A DNA stretch of 64,000 bases, from the NCBI GenBank assembly GCA_039621445.1, contig CP154954.1:20570642-20634641 (forward strand), written 5' to 3'. The notes under the pieces were generated by a model, which was not told where the DNA came from, searched no databases, and was given only the letters and a program-made list of their open reading frames with translations. The translations under genes and the position numbers were made by a program. Shown here in pieces: positions 32,390-42,560 of the stretch (position 1 is the stretch's first letter; each line of letters opens with the position of its first letter). This DNA comes from Euglena gracilis (Eukaryota; Euglenida; Euglenophyceae; Euglenales).

Positions 32390-32769
32390 TTTATTTTTTG
32401 AAAGGAAAAAAATTAACCTATGGGAAAATGCCACTTGAGTCTAGAGGCAAAAAGGTTTGTTGACAAGCTACCAACACAACGAGCAACAGATTGATTGAAG
32501 TCAGAGGGACACAAAAAATAACAACATGACGCGGATCCCTTTTGAACGTCTCTTGGTAGCAAGCTTTAAGGAATATAAGTGCTATGGGTATTTTCATACC
32601 CCCAAGGTAGCCTGTATTCGAGACATGGCACGAACCCGGGACCCCTACCCCTACCCCCCCCTACCAGGTTTTGAATAGTGCTGAGCTCTTAATAAGCGCG
32701 CCCCCACCCCTTCATTGACCCCCCATATATACCAGCCACTCCGTGGAGCTCTTTGGACTGAAATGCAAG

Positions 32770-33510
32770 GGTTTTGTGCCCGAAACGGGAGGCCAAGGGG
32801 TCAAAAAACGCTCATTTTTGGCTCAAAAACAGGGTTTCCGGGTGCGGGAGAGCAAAAAACATCGTTTTGGGCAAAAATTTTTTTCGATTTTTTTTGGACT
32901 TTTTTGACCCGGGTTTGGCCCGAAGTCAATGGGTCGGCAGCCCAAAACAGGGCGCCGGCGGGTCGAAAAACGCTCGTTTTCGGCTCAAAAACAGTTTTTC
33001 CGGGTCCGGGAGGCCAAAAAACATCGTTTCGGGCAATTTTTTTTTCGATTTTTTTCGACTTTTTTTGGCCGAAAACGGCTAAGTCGAACAGAGTGAAAAG
33101 TGTAGAAAATGGCCTAAATTGGCCGAAAAACGGCCGTATCTCGGGCTAGGCGGTGAGCTGCGGGGAAACCAAAATCCCAGTAGATAGAGCGTTCCAAGGG
33201 CTTCAATTTAGGTCTCCAGACATTTCCTTTGATTTTGCATCATTTTTGAGAAATTGTGAAAACATCGATTTTTTGACCCCCCACCCCCCCGAAAACGGCT
33301 AAGTCGAACAGTGGGAAAAGTGTACAAAATGGCCATCTGCGCCGAAAACGGCCGTATCTCGGGCTAGGCGGGGAGTTGCGGGGAAATCAAAATACCAGTA
33401 GATGGGACCTTCCAAGGGCTTCAAATTAGGTCTCCAGACATTTCCTTTGATTTTGCTTCATTTTGGAGATATTTTGAAAGTTGACATTTTTTGGCCGAAA
33501 TGGCAGAGTC
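32770..33510. repeat. Two sets of long direct repeats
   Basis: 32775-32910 is repeated at 32940-33070 (blocks AAAAACGCTC, GGCTCAAAAACAG, AAAAAACATCGTTT). 33070-33285 is repeated at 33290-33500 (blocks CGGCTAAGTCGAACAG, CGGCCGTATCTCGGGCTAGG, TCCAGACATTTCCTTTGATT). Copies are closely similar by eye. No coding evidence; the even A/T-rich texture resembles a degenerate satellite. Confidence 0.85.
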
Positions 33511-33864
33511 TAAAGGGGGGGAGGGGGCTTATCCAGGGGGGGGGGGGGCGGGCCAATCCAACCCAGTTTGGACCCCTTCGCGCGTGAATAACTCGCGCCT
33601 GGCGGGGAGTTGGGGATCAACCCAGGTGATTCGGAAACTAGGAATCGCAGTCGACTGAAATTTTTTTTTTCGGGAACGGGGCCGGGATCATGGTGATAAT
33701 CCGCCAGTTCCCGAGGTGGCCCCGAGGGGGGGGACGGGGGGTTCAGGGGGGTTTTCCCCCAGGGGTAAGCTTCGCTCTTACCCATAAAGGGATAAGGGCT
33801 CAGCGACCCCCCCAACCCCCCCCCCCACCCTCACCCGGGTTCGTGCCATATGTGCTGTATTCAG

Positions 33865-33916
33865 GAAGTTTGGTTTCAACTCCAATGAAAAATTGTTTGT
33901 CAGGCAGCATTCAGAG
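33865..33916 (+). CDS. Short exon with LSGSI motif and GTAAG donor
   Basis: CTGTATTCAG (33864) and GTAAGT (33917) give textbook borders. The frame reads SLVSTPMKNCLSGSIQ. NCLSGSI aligns with GLSGSIG of the 28339 and 18030 exons. The exon is 52 bases; it ends in the middle of the motif, so the homologous exons differ in intron placement. Confidence 0.6.
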
Positions 33917-34199
33917 GTAAGTTACTTTCCCACCTCACTGACCACTGAAGTCTCATCATCTTTTATATCTTTTTTTTCCCATTTCTTCGTGTGTCTTTTC
34001 GTTCTACACGTTCCGAAATCTGGAAATTGGAGGGACACCTTCAAAAAACCCCAAAAGAAGGTTTTTTTTTTAACAATCTCGACCCCTTTTTTTATTTTTT
34101 CGGCAAACCCGGCTGTGTCTGCCCACCCTAACTTTTTTTCCAGTAAACCCCTGGGGCAGCTGGTAGGAAAAAGGTGCTGGCTGCCCCTCCGGCGTTTGA

Positions 34200-34240
34200 T
34201 ATCCTCTGGTGTTGCTGAGTCCCTACATTGATATGAATGG
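34200..34240 (+). CDS. Exon left of an inserted element
   Basis: The frame reads LLSPYIDMNG up to the duplication AATGGGAT (34236-34243). It continues in frame at 34631 as IDPDMLRIPGRKVVGIHQT once the element and one duplication are removed. The upstream border is not clear. The domain is not recognised. Confidence 0.55.
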
Positions 34241-34243
34241 GAT

Positions 34244-34625
34244 CAGGCTTCTGCTTAAGGGATTGCAGTACCCCCCTGGGGGGGGCTGGACTGCAGCTAG
34301 TCCAAATTTGGCTAGTGGGATTTCTAGCAGACCCCCCCGGGGGGGTCTGCTAGCAGGGCTAGCTAGTGGAAATTTTTTTTCCAGTGCCCGGCGCGAAGCG
34401 CCGGAATTTTATTTGGAATTTTTGGAACAAATTCAGCCAAAAACCTATTTTGAAAACCTCATTTCCACCTCGGCGCGCGCCGGAGGAAAAATTTTTTCCA
34501 GTTGGGGGGACCCCCGGACCCCCCCCCCCCAGGAGGAGGGGGGTCCAGCTAGTCCATTTTTTCCAGTGGCTAGCCGACTGGCTAGCCAGTACCCCCCCCC
34601 CCCGCGGTCCTTAAGCAAAGGCCTG
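34244..34625. mobile_element. hAT-like miniature element inside a coding exon
   Basis: CAGGCTTCTGCTTAAGG and CCTTAAGCAAAGGCCTG are near-exact inverse ends. The 8-base duplication AATGGGAT is exact (34236-34243, 34626-34633). The interior matches 29716-30076, with two added GGCGCGAAGCGCCGG-type cores. Excision restores an uninterrupted reading frame (..DMNG + IDPDM..). There is no GT at the left or AG at the right junction. 382 bases. Confidence 0.95.
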
Positions 34626-34630
34626 AATGG

Positions 34631-34700
34631 GATTGATCCTGACATGCTGAGGATACCTGGCCGCAAAGTTGTTGGCATCCATCAAACGTTTTTTTTTTGT
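34631..34700 (+). CDS. Exon right of an inserted element
   Basis: The frame reads IDPDMLRIPGRKVVGIHQT and then enters a T-run. With the 34200 piece it forms one coding exon. Proteins with RIPGRKVVGIH were not recognised. Composition is balanced and plainly protein-like. Confidence 0.5.
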
Positions 34701-35116
34701 TGAACAGACATCATCAGACGTCGTCGCCGAATATGAAAAAGAATGGCTGCGGCCCACTTTGTGAATTTCCAGACATTTCCTTGCGAAATTGCATTTGAAA
34801 GACTTCATTAACAAGTGCAGAAAATTTCGATCAGGACCTTGAAAGCAGCGAGGGTCATGGGGAAGACGTGAAGGGCGAAGAGACGTTTTTTTAGCTTGAG
34901 GTCCAAATCCCTCACATCAGCGACTTTAATTGATGAGGCTTGTTGAGGCAGGGGGTTCCTTAAAGGGGGGGGGCAGCCGGTTGCTGGACTTGACCTGGCT
35001 GGCACCCAGAAAACGGCAAAATGGCCCAAATCCAGTTTGTAGCTCGGTTGGGGAGATGGCTGGAGACAAACGGCTGGTTTGGAGTCAATCTTCGGCACGT
35101 TGTTTTTTTTTTGCAG

Positions 35117-35259
35117 ATTCCTTCTCCCCCCCAAAGCACAGACATTTTCAGACATTGCGGGGGGTGGTGAGGTCGATTCTCTCCGGCAGCGGTGCTGTGG
35201 ACGGCGCCCCGCTGGCTGTGGGGACCCGAGGCGGTCCTATCCTTTGGCCGGGAGACTGA
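35117..35259 (+). CDS. Probable last exon with LSGSGAVDGAPLAVG
   Basis: A T-run then TTGCAG (35116) is the best conventional acceptor in the window. One frame reads RSILSGSGAVDGAPLAVGTR and ends at TGA near 35257-35259. Another frame is also open for a while. The V-D-G turn recalls the SPRY half exons, but the match is short. Confidence 0.5.
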
Positions 35260-35664
35260 TTTCCTGCCCTGATTTCCCGAGTTCCTGCGCTGGGATCCGT
35301 CTTCATTTGTGGCAGTTCGGTAAAGGAACGCTGCTGTGCATGCTGTGGTGGAGGCTTTAGCTTCAAGCCAAGCCCTCTGATGCTAATGGGATGGCTGGGT
35401 GTGAGGGTTTGCTTTGCACACAACCATCCCTCCGAACCGCTTGCCAAACGCAGAAACCTTCTAACGTCTCAACTTCATTTTATTCAATTTGGGATTATTT
35501 TCTCTTTGCTATTCTTCGGAAGTCTGTTGAAGGAAGTTTTCCTTCGTTTTCGACAACATTCGGTTGCCCAGTCCGGATTCTTGACGCCCGTCTTTTGGTC
35601 CGATTTTTCAGCGTCAATCATGGAGCAACATTGCCACTCCCAGTTGTTTCCATCCCCAATTGTG

Positions 35665-35878
35665 GGTGAAATTTTGCAAAAGTGCAAAAAAAAAAAACGC
35701 ACGAAGCGCCAGAAAAGAAAAGTTTAACCTTTTGGAGGGGTACCGGGTACCCCCAAGGGTCATTCCGGACCCCCCTTGGCAGGTGGGGGGTGTCCCCCAA
35801 CCCCCCTCCGGTCAAAGGGGGGGGATTGGGGGGACACTCCCACCTAAACCCCATACACCCTCCTTATATCGAACCCTG
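35665..35878. mobile_element. Truncated, inverted copy of the 45.6-kb element
   Basis: The right end CCTTATATCGAACCCTG equals the inverse of the left end of 45589-45976. Blocks for CCCCAAAAGGT and GCACCTGCCAAGGGG follow in inverse order. The other end is missing and no duplication is found. Confidence 0.7.
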
Positions 35879-35925
35879 AGGTAGAAGGCACAGATGTGAC
35901 GTACACGAGACCGTCGCTGGTGTAG

Positions 35926-36060
35926 ACTCCGGTCGTTGTCAGAAGCGAAGCGGAGGTCCGCGCTGCGCTGGCCGGTTCCAAACTCCAGGTCGAGCCGCGG
36001 CTGCAGTTCTGCCAGAAGCGCGGGGAGGTCTACAAGTATGACTCGCAGGATAATGAATGA
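35926..36060 (+). CDS. Mind-bomb/HERC2-type REP exon, uninterrupted
   Basis: After TGGTGTAG (35925) the frame reads VVVRSEAEVRAALAGSKLQV and QFCQKRGEVYKYDSQDNE, then TGA. It aligns with both halves of the REP at 21500/22012 and 62462/63426: V-x-x-x-x-E-V..AL, then G-x-V-x-x-YD-S-x-DN. Unlike those two, the G-E-V junction is not broken by an element. The stop may be bypassed by splicing to 36449, which supplies the rest of the domain. Confidence 0.65.
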   Translation, partial: TPVVVRSEAEVRAALAGSKLQVEPRLQFCQKRGEVYKYDSQDNE

Positions 36061-36448
36061 GACCCTGTTCACATCCCCACGGGTGTGCCTCGTTGCTTAA
36101 CACACAACTTGTTTCCTGCGTTGTTTTGAGCATCCTGCTGTTTGTAGGCTTTATGATCCTTCATGCCCTTCTGCAGCGCTGTTGTGGCACAAAAGTTATG
36201 GGGCATAAAAAACAGCTTTTTTTGTCCACAAATGAACCACAAAATCACAAACTTGTGAATCGAAGAAAAAAAAACATCTGCAGAATCACAAAAAGTTTGT
36301 TGCACACAATTCCAGATACAAACCCGACGGACCCAGAGACAAATGGTGTGCTTTTCCCAAAACAGCTGCAATAAACGGTCTGGCCTGACCCGTTCCCGGC
36401 TTGCTCACTTGCCTGGTGGTAATTGTTGACCCTCCCTTTCCTCAACAG

Positions 36449-36592
36449 GGCCCCCCTTCCACCTATCAACTTGCCATTGGCAGCACTGGAGTGTGGTTCA
36501 CCCGCGCCTGCTTTGATGTAGTGGCCAACGTCCAGGCCATCTGTCCCACTGATGAGTCTCGAGCTCCGATGCTTGATATTGAGCACTTGTGA
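36449..36592 (+). CDS. REP C-terminal exon ending ..LDIEHL
   Basis: CCTTTCCTCAACAG (36448) is a strong acceptor. The frame reads TYQLAIGSTGVWFTRACFDV then a hydrophilic tail and TGA at 36590-36592. TYQLAIG..VWFTRACFDV matches TYLVEFTDG..WVTRACFDV of the 38470 exon nearly residue for residue, the last strand and Trp of the REP fold. It is probably the true last exon of one gene. Confidence 0.7.
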   Translation, partial: GPPSTYQLAIGSTGVWFTRACFDVVANVQAICPTDESRAPMLDIEHL

Positions 36593-36842
36593 TCTTTTTT
36601 TTTGTTCGGGTCGTTTCCATCCAGCCAGCACAGGCCACAAATACCTCACCCCTTTGTCATATGTTTGGCGATCATCCCCTCTTCTCTTTTTGAACCATCT
36701 TTTTGGGCGGTTGCTTTGCGCATTGGCTTCAAAGTGACCTATTCCTGCTGATCACCCGGCACAAATTCTCTCACACGATACCTGCTCCGCAAAAACACAC
36801 AAGAGCACAAGGGGTGTTGTGGTGGACCCTCACACTGGCGTT

Positions 36843-36930
36843 TGTCACACAAGTGTCACACAAGTGTCACACAAGTGTCACACAAGTGTCACACAAGTGT
36901 CACACAAGTGTCACACAAGTGTCACACCGC
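36843..36930. repeat. 11-bp minisatellite
   Basis: Unit GTGTCACACAA is repeated about seven times in direct tandem. Being 11 bases, it reads in all three frames; no coding role is likely. Confidence 0.95.
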
Positions 36931-37013
36931 CACTGTGACACGCAGCGGCAGTCCTGCCTTGTCCTGGGACAGCCGTCGGGCAGTCCCCCCCCCCCCCTGC
37001 CGTTACCCGGTGG

Positions 37014-37160
37014 CACTGCCGGGGATGACTGCGGGACCCTGGTGGGCCTGCAGGTGCGGCTGCGCACGGCAGAGAAGTTGGAGGTCCTACCCAGGCCCGC
37101 CGGTGCCATTTGTGCGGGGCATCCAATGCATGCGCGCAAATCAGAGTTATTAACTGTTCG
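37014..37160 (+). CDS. REP exon, first half
   Basis: The frame reads CGTLVGLQVRLRTAEKLEVL and PRPAGAICAG. G-T-L-V-G-x-x-V-x-x-x-x-x-E-K-L aligns with GALVG-type starts at 21500 and 62462. The second half is probably the 38470 exon. Borders are unclear; the upstream C-run and CTG could mark an element end. Confidence 0.55.
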
Positions 37161-37499
37161 GCCACACTTCAGTGTAAATGATCACTGTGGAGAGATTGGG
37201 GCGGGGGGGGGGGGCTCAATGGGATTCTCCTGCATTGTTTCAGAAGGTGAATATTGAGGGGACAAGCATGGCACAGATAAAGAGATCGGTGCAGTGCGCA
37301 GGAAAAAGAAAGGGCAACGTTCCTTTCATTTTGCAAATATTAAGGGAACTTCAGCTTCGGATGGTTTCACCCACAATTTCTTCAACAAAGCCTGTTTCCC
37401 CGGGGGTCAAAACGCCCTGGGATGAAGTGCATGGCCAAGCAAATGCCCCAGAAAGAATCCTCTCCGGCAACCTCACCTCCCAGTAAAGCGCCTTTCAGG

Positions 37500-37760
37500 T
37501 CCTGCCCATACCATTAATTAAGGTGTGTCCGACCCCACCCCACCACCCCCATGGGGGGGGGGGACTGGCTAGTTTTTCCCCCGAGTGATTGACTGTTTTT
37601 TTTTCCCGGATCTGACTGGTTTTGTTTTCCCCTGGCTCTGTAGGGGGTTGGGTCGGCCAGGAATGGCTGAAAGTGGCCACCCAGTGCCGAAGGCGCCGGA
37701 GGCTTTTTTATATATAAAGGGTTTCGTCCAATATCCATTGGTTTTGGGCCATTTTTAGTT
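37500..37760. mobile_element. TGACTGACTGG / CCCCC palindromic element
   Basis: GAGTGATTGACTG, TCTGACTGGTTTTG and a GTGCCGAAGGCGCCGGA core occur here. The same GAGTGACTGACTGGTTTT motif recurs at 61420 and 61590 in another element. Confidence 0.45.
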
Positions 37761-38019
37761 TAGTGGTATTGCCCTCACTGGCCAATGACCGACCCCGCCC
37801 TCGGTGTAGCAAGTGGGTGACTGGTTTTCAAGAAATTTGACCTTTTTGCTTTTTGCTTAGTTTTTTGAAAGCGGACAGTGACCCCCGGTGAGCAACGGTG
37901 TGGTGCCGCCCAGGACATGGTCCCAATTATGGCTGACCTGTTACGATGCAAAGCTGTCAGGTTCTAATGGTCATCCCCCCTGCCGGCCACCGAAACAACA
38001 AATTCTTGGCAGTGTTTTT

Positions 38020-38235
38020 CTGGTACCCCCCCCCCTAAATACCAACGCCCACCATAAACCAACCACCCCCCGGTCGGGGGTTGTAGGTGACCTGGGGAAT
38101 ATAGGTGTTTTTGGCACCTGGTTGTACGACTACCACCCGCTGGGTGGGTGCAGGTCAGGGGGTGCGTATGACCCCCCCCTTGGTCAGGGGTTGTTGGAAC
38201 CTGGTCGGTAGGCAAGGGGGGGGGGCAGTTGTAGA
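38020..38235. mobile_element. C-run/G-run foldback segment
   Basis: It starts GGTACCCCCC and ends AAGGGGGGGGGG, with paired internal ACCACCC..GGGTGG and CCCGGTCGGGGG. Likely a foldback element lying between two REP half exons. Confidence 0.4.
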
Positions 38236-38469
38236 ATCCGTGTGGCCAATCCTTGCATTTTGTGTGACATTGGTCTTGGAGTGCTCAGGGAATACCCGCC
38301 TACCCGCCTTTCAAGGGCTCAAAAAGTCATCGTCAAGTTGCAGTTGGCACGAATTTGTTGCGCCGCAAAAATTATTTCCCCCTCCTTTGCTGGCCGTGAA
38401 ATGATTGCCCTCCGGGGGGGTGCGAGTGGGGTAGGGTAGGTCTGCTTTCCGTCCTGGAGGTCCACCGGC

Positions 38470-38659
38470 CCAGACGTGATGCACTCTGGCCTGCCGGAGA
38501 GGTCGGCCACCCTGACCCCGGGGCCCATTGTGCCCCATGCCAACAAGACGGGCACCGTCCGGCAATATGACACGTCAGACAACACCTACCTGGTGGAGTT
38601 CACCGACGGCATTGAGAAGTGGGTGACGCGCGCCTGCTTCGACGTGGCGATTGGGCAAG
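38470..38659 (+). CDS. Mind-bomb/HERC2-type REP exon, second half
   Basis: The frame reads GPIVPHANKTGTVRQYDTSD, NTYLVEFTDGIEKWVTRACF and DVAIGQ, ending at GGCAAG|GTGGGC. N-K-T-G-x-V, an Asp-x-Ser-Asp turn, V-E-F-x-D-G, W and Cys are the REP/SH3-like core of Mind bomb and HERC2 proteins. It is the best preserved copy in the window and serves as the reference for the others. An ATG lies at 38479, but the frame is open before it. Confidence 0.75.
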
Positions 38660-38849
38660 GTGGGCTGAAGTGTTCATTCCCCGTTGACCTTGAGATGTTT
38701 GAAAGGGCGAGGTGTGGCGGTGGCCCATGCAACGCAGCCATGGTCTCTCCCTTTTATGGCTTCTTCTCCCCTGTTTTCCTGTTTTCCCTAAATATCCTGT
38801 TTTTTTTATATACGGTTGGCTTTCCCCTACTTCGATCCATGCCACTTTG

Positions 38850-39007
38850 CGACTGAGGGCGGCTTCACCCGCTGGCACATTGGCAATCAGGAAGCCCTCG
38901 GCGAAGGGAGCCCCGGGGCCCCAGGATTCAGGACAATTTCAGCATCCTTGGGCGACGCCATGCCCATGCAGCACCGGCACACGAATTCCGCCGCATTTCC
39001 GGTTTAG
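38850..39007 (+). CDS. Candidate exon ..[13 protein letters not shown].. with stop
   Basis: One frame reads [20 protein letters not shown] and continues to TAG 39005-39007. Another frame is open through into the MIB exon. TRWHIGN has a protein-like feel but no domain is recognised. It lies between the REP and MIB/HERC2 exons, so it could be coding or intron. Confidence 0.35.
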
Positions 39008-39190
39008 GGTGAGGGCCTGCTGCGCCGACCGGGTCGTCCGCGGCCCCACGTGGCAGTGGGGGAATCAGGACGGCGGTGCCGGGACCGTGGGGACTGTGGT
39101 GACCCTGGACTTCAAGGGGCCCGAGTTCGTCAAGGTGGCTTGGCCGACGGGTTCCAGACAGCAACGCCTTCGTCAGTCAAGAGGCGAATC
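39008..39190 (+). CDS. MIB/HERC2 domain exon
   Basis: The frame reads [20 protein letters not shown] then [20 protein letters not shown]-x-R-G-P-x-W-x-W-G-x-Q-D-G-G-x-G-x-x-G-T-V is the signature of the MIB/HERC2 domain found in Mind bomb and HERC2 E3 ubiquitin ligases, where it takes part in substrate recognition. TTTCCGGTTTAG just upstream (39007) can serve as acceptor. Together with REP exons at 35926-38659 it makes a Mind-bomb-like array; no RING or HECT domain was seen. Confidence 0.8.
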
Positions 39191-39865
39191 CCTGTCAGGG
39201 AAAAGTATCCGACAAGTGTACAGCATTTGCCTGATTGGTCTCGAGAGGATGGCCGTACTGAACTACAAAATGTAAAAATGCCTGTTTTTGACAGGGAAGG
39301 ACAAAGATAAGAATTGGTGCCAAATTGGCCCCCACTTCAATCAATTTTTGCCCAACCATCGAAAGACCATCTTTTTACCATCTTTTTCACTAAAGCTGAA
39401 AGCTTTGCTGGACCCAATTCGACGACCACTGCCAATTACCGGCAAACTGACATCCAACTGAGCCCAAGTACATTCGACAAGCCCATCCCACCAAAGCCGG
39501 GGCAGATTGCAGCTTTTCTTGTAGCTTTGCGATTCTGTTGGTGTTGGTGGTGGTGGTGATGATGGAAATGCATGCCGGTGCCAGATACTCTCCTCAGCGA
39601 CAGACAGTGCACCATTGATTTTTTCATCAAGTGGGCAGCAAAGGTTTGTGCCAAATATGCTCAAGCCTCAAAAAATGCCACTCTAATTGTACTGGAATTT
39701 CCAAACCTCATTACCTGTTTGTGACAAGTCTCCATGTGTTTTTTTTTATGTGCCGAAGCGTAATGAGCTGCATGTTGAAATGGACGCTGACCCAACCACA
39801 AACCCTAGTGGCAAGTCTTCTGCCTTGACTCACAGGGCTTTGCAATAACCAATTTTTTGCTCGCT

Positions 39866-39925
39866 TTATCGTCGTCGTCGTCGTCGTCATCATCATCATC
39901 ATCTTCATCATCATCATCATCATCC

Positions 39926-39968
<43 letters not shown>

Positions 39969-40000
39969 CATCATCATCATAACCACCACCATCGTCAGCA
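39866..40000. repeat. (TCG)n-(TCA)n microsatellite
   Basis: TCG units pass into a long TCA array with CTT and CTC interruptions. On the minus strand it would read as poly-Met, an artefact. Confidence 0.97.
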
Positions 40001-40259
40001 CCTCTTCTTCCTCTTCACAGAAATAACTCATCCGTTTTGATGTTCCTTGGACATCATCCAGATGCAGCTGCCCCCCCCCCCGGCCTGCTAGAGGGTTTTG
40101 AGTCTCTTGGGGATGGAATGATTTGACTCCTCTTTGAAAAGCTGACTCCAGCTTGTCCAAACAAAGTGAGCGGAAACTGATTGTTGTGCACTGTCGACCT
40201 CCTACCAGCGGGAAGTTCTGCCAGCAGATCTGGCTAATGAGAATATATACATATACCAT

Positions 40260-41580
40260 ACATCAGGGGGAACAAACGCGTTTACAAACTTGTTTTCGGG
40301 GCGTTTTTTTTTTCTTTCGATTTTGGCAAAATTTGCTTTTTTTGCGGTTTTTTTTTGCTTTTTTCCCCGGCGGTTTTTGTTGGAAAATAACTATGAAGAA
40401 TCCCTCATTTTGGCCCTGATTTTCCCCGAAACCAAATTTTGGTCAAGAAGTTGCATTTTTTTTTGTCATATTTCATTTTCTTGCATTTTTTTTGTTGTGT
40501 GTTTTTCTTGGTCTCGTTTTTTTTTTGTGGGTCGATGTTGCATTTCCCCTCCCCTGCATGTGTACACACATGTGTGTGTATAAATATTTGCATGTGTGTG
40601 TGTGGGTGTGTGTGCATGTCTTCTTGCCAATCATCTGGTGTAAAAAAAATGTCTGTTTGACAGAAATTTTCTTTCGAAATTTATATTTTTTCTTAAACGT
40701 ATATTTTCAGGCTTTTTGAAATTCAAAGCCTTTTTTAAAAGCAATATGGAAGTTGCAGCAGAAATGTGTGCAGTGGTTCAAAAGGAATCCACATACAACC
40801 TGCATTCTTTGCACTTTTTGGCATTACATACTTTGAGGTTCTTTTTTTGACGTTTTTTTTCAGGTTGAAAAATTCTCCTGTACTCGACACATTTATTTAC
40901 TTTTTTTGTACGCGTTTTAAAATTTGCAGGGTTTGAGTGATATGCGTGATATATTTTGAGGGTATGTGTGATGGTTTGGGGTGGCCCTTTCAGCTGCAGT
41001 TTGTGGATACCCCAACATCCCCCCCCCTGTGAGACAAAAAGAGCAGGGAGGAGAGGAGAGGAGGACCTTGGAGTCCTGCCTCGCCAGGTTTCAGCCCTCC
41101 AGTCGGCTGGGCCCTGCTCTTGCCTGAGCTACAAAAGCTCCTAACGGAGCTGAACCTCTTCACCCCAGCCAACGTTGATATCCTGGTCGAAGCTGGATGG
41201 GGGTGCAGTTTGGACACACGCACACACACCTCACAAACGAGCTGATAATGTTTCCGTTCATTTTCCCTCACTGCCCCGATTGCCCTTTCTGACGTGCCTC
41301 CATCCCCAACCGGTGTTATGCCGTGTTGGGATATGTGCCATATGCCACCTGTCACATGCCCCCCTGGATGTCGTGTAACCATTCATCTGTCGATTCTATT
41401 CCCCCCCCCCCAGAAACTGTTCTTTGCCTCCTGTGCCCAGTTACCATATAGGGAGGGACCTGTCTCTTTCCTATTCTATTATTGACTCGTTGACTTCTCT
41501 GGAGACTCTCCTTGAGGGGGGTGGGTAAGTTGGTAAGGTTGGATTTTCAAATGGGGACCTGTGGGAGTAGTGGCCACAAA
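40260..41580. other. A/T-rich stretch, no firm gene
   Basis: 40290-40390 is the inverse of part of 46120-46210 (TTGCCAAAATCGAAA block). (TG)n occurs at 40568-40618. No exon with a domain. Confidence 0.4.
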
Positions 41581-41584
41581 CGAG

Positions 41585-41787
41585 GGGGATTTCGCCCCCT
41601 GCGGAGAGGGTCGGTGGTGACCCCCAGCGGCGAAGGCCCCCCATCGCTGTCAAACTGGACCTCCGGCCGATACGACTCCTTGCCGGCGTTGGTCTTCGCA
41701 GAGAAGGACGAGCTGGTGCAGCGCGGCATGAAAGTCCCCCACGCAAAGCTGAGCAGCTCCTGCCCGTTGGGTGCCGAATTAAGCTGA
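41585..41787 (+). CDS. GC-rich candidate exon ..RYDSLPALVFAEKDEL..
   Basis: The frame reads SLSNWTSGRYDSLPALVFAE and KDELVQRGMKVPHAKLSSSC and ends at TAA/TGA region near 41785-41787. The minus strand also gives a long readable frame, so orientation is not proven; all stronger exons nearby are on the + strand. The A-L-V-F core loosely resembles I-G-x-V-F of the 18030/28339 exons. Confidence 0.4.
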
Positions 41788-42388
41788 TTGCTGACAGGTG
41801 GGAAGGATGGTGCATATTCGGGTGGATGGTACACGTTTGTCAGGGTATTTGTGGCATTGGATAGCATTTTGAAACCATGTGCAGGGGCATACAATTTTAG
41901 CGACCTCCTGAGGGGGTGATGTTCGGGAAATGGGTTTTGAAAAAAAAACCAACATTTTCAACCCACGTCATGCCTGGACCAATTTTGGTTAATTTTTCTC
42001 GGTTTGATTTTGGAATCGACAATTCCTAAAATCTATTCAAAATATGTATCCAAACATAATCAAAAACCCGAAAATTTGCATTTTTTGAATACTTTTGCGT
42101 TCTTTTTGCTGTTCTGATGGTGTTTATTTTTTTGTGTGAAAAAGTCTGAAGGATAGGCCAAAACATGCACCGCATGACACACACAGTCACATGATTTTGT
42201 GCGTAAACAAGTTTTCCTGGACGAGGAGAAAGTATTTCAGTCCTCTCCGGCAGAAAAGTGAGCATCCCGGGAAGCTCGTGACGCAACCTCCATTGTGTTT
42301 TGCCATCGTGCGAAACGTCTCTGTCCCCCCACTGCCGGGGGGAGTGCCACCGCTGCCTGCCCGCCCCCCCCCCTCCGCTCTGTGGCAG

Positions 42389-42560
42389 TCGCTGGCCGCA
42401 CTGCTGAGCAGTCTGCCGGGGGAGTCCGCGCTGAAGTTCAAACCGGGGGACCGCCGCCGGGACTCCCCGACGTTCGGCCCGGGGGTCCCTTCGCCCTCCA
42501 TTGACCCCAGGGGCAGTCCAAGGGGCACAGACAGGTCTGGCCCCCCTCCCGGGCCTCCTC
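42389..42560 (+). CDS. Exon SLAALLSSLPGESALKF..
   Basis: A long C/T tract then GTGGCAG (42388) is a good acceptor. The frame reads SLAALLSSLPGESALKFKPG and a Pro/Arg/Asp-rich continuation. The helix with paired Leu resembles the N-terminal helices at 16329 and 61801. Borders on the right are uncertain. Function unknown. Confidence 0.5.

Noticed and set aside
32610-32712. tRNA-like fragment on the minus strand (GGTCCCGGGTTCG box)
   Set aside because: A T-arm-like box and a GAGCTC stretch are present, but I cannot fold a cloverleaf; at most a tRNA-derived repeat remnant.
39711-40259. 182-codon minus-strand frame with poly-Met
   Set aside because: It is the reverse reading of the TCA microsatellite.
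41547-41894. Minus-strand coding exon
   Set aside because: A readable minus frame exists, but the + frame is equally good and all better supported exons are on the + strand.
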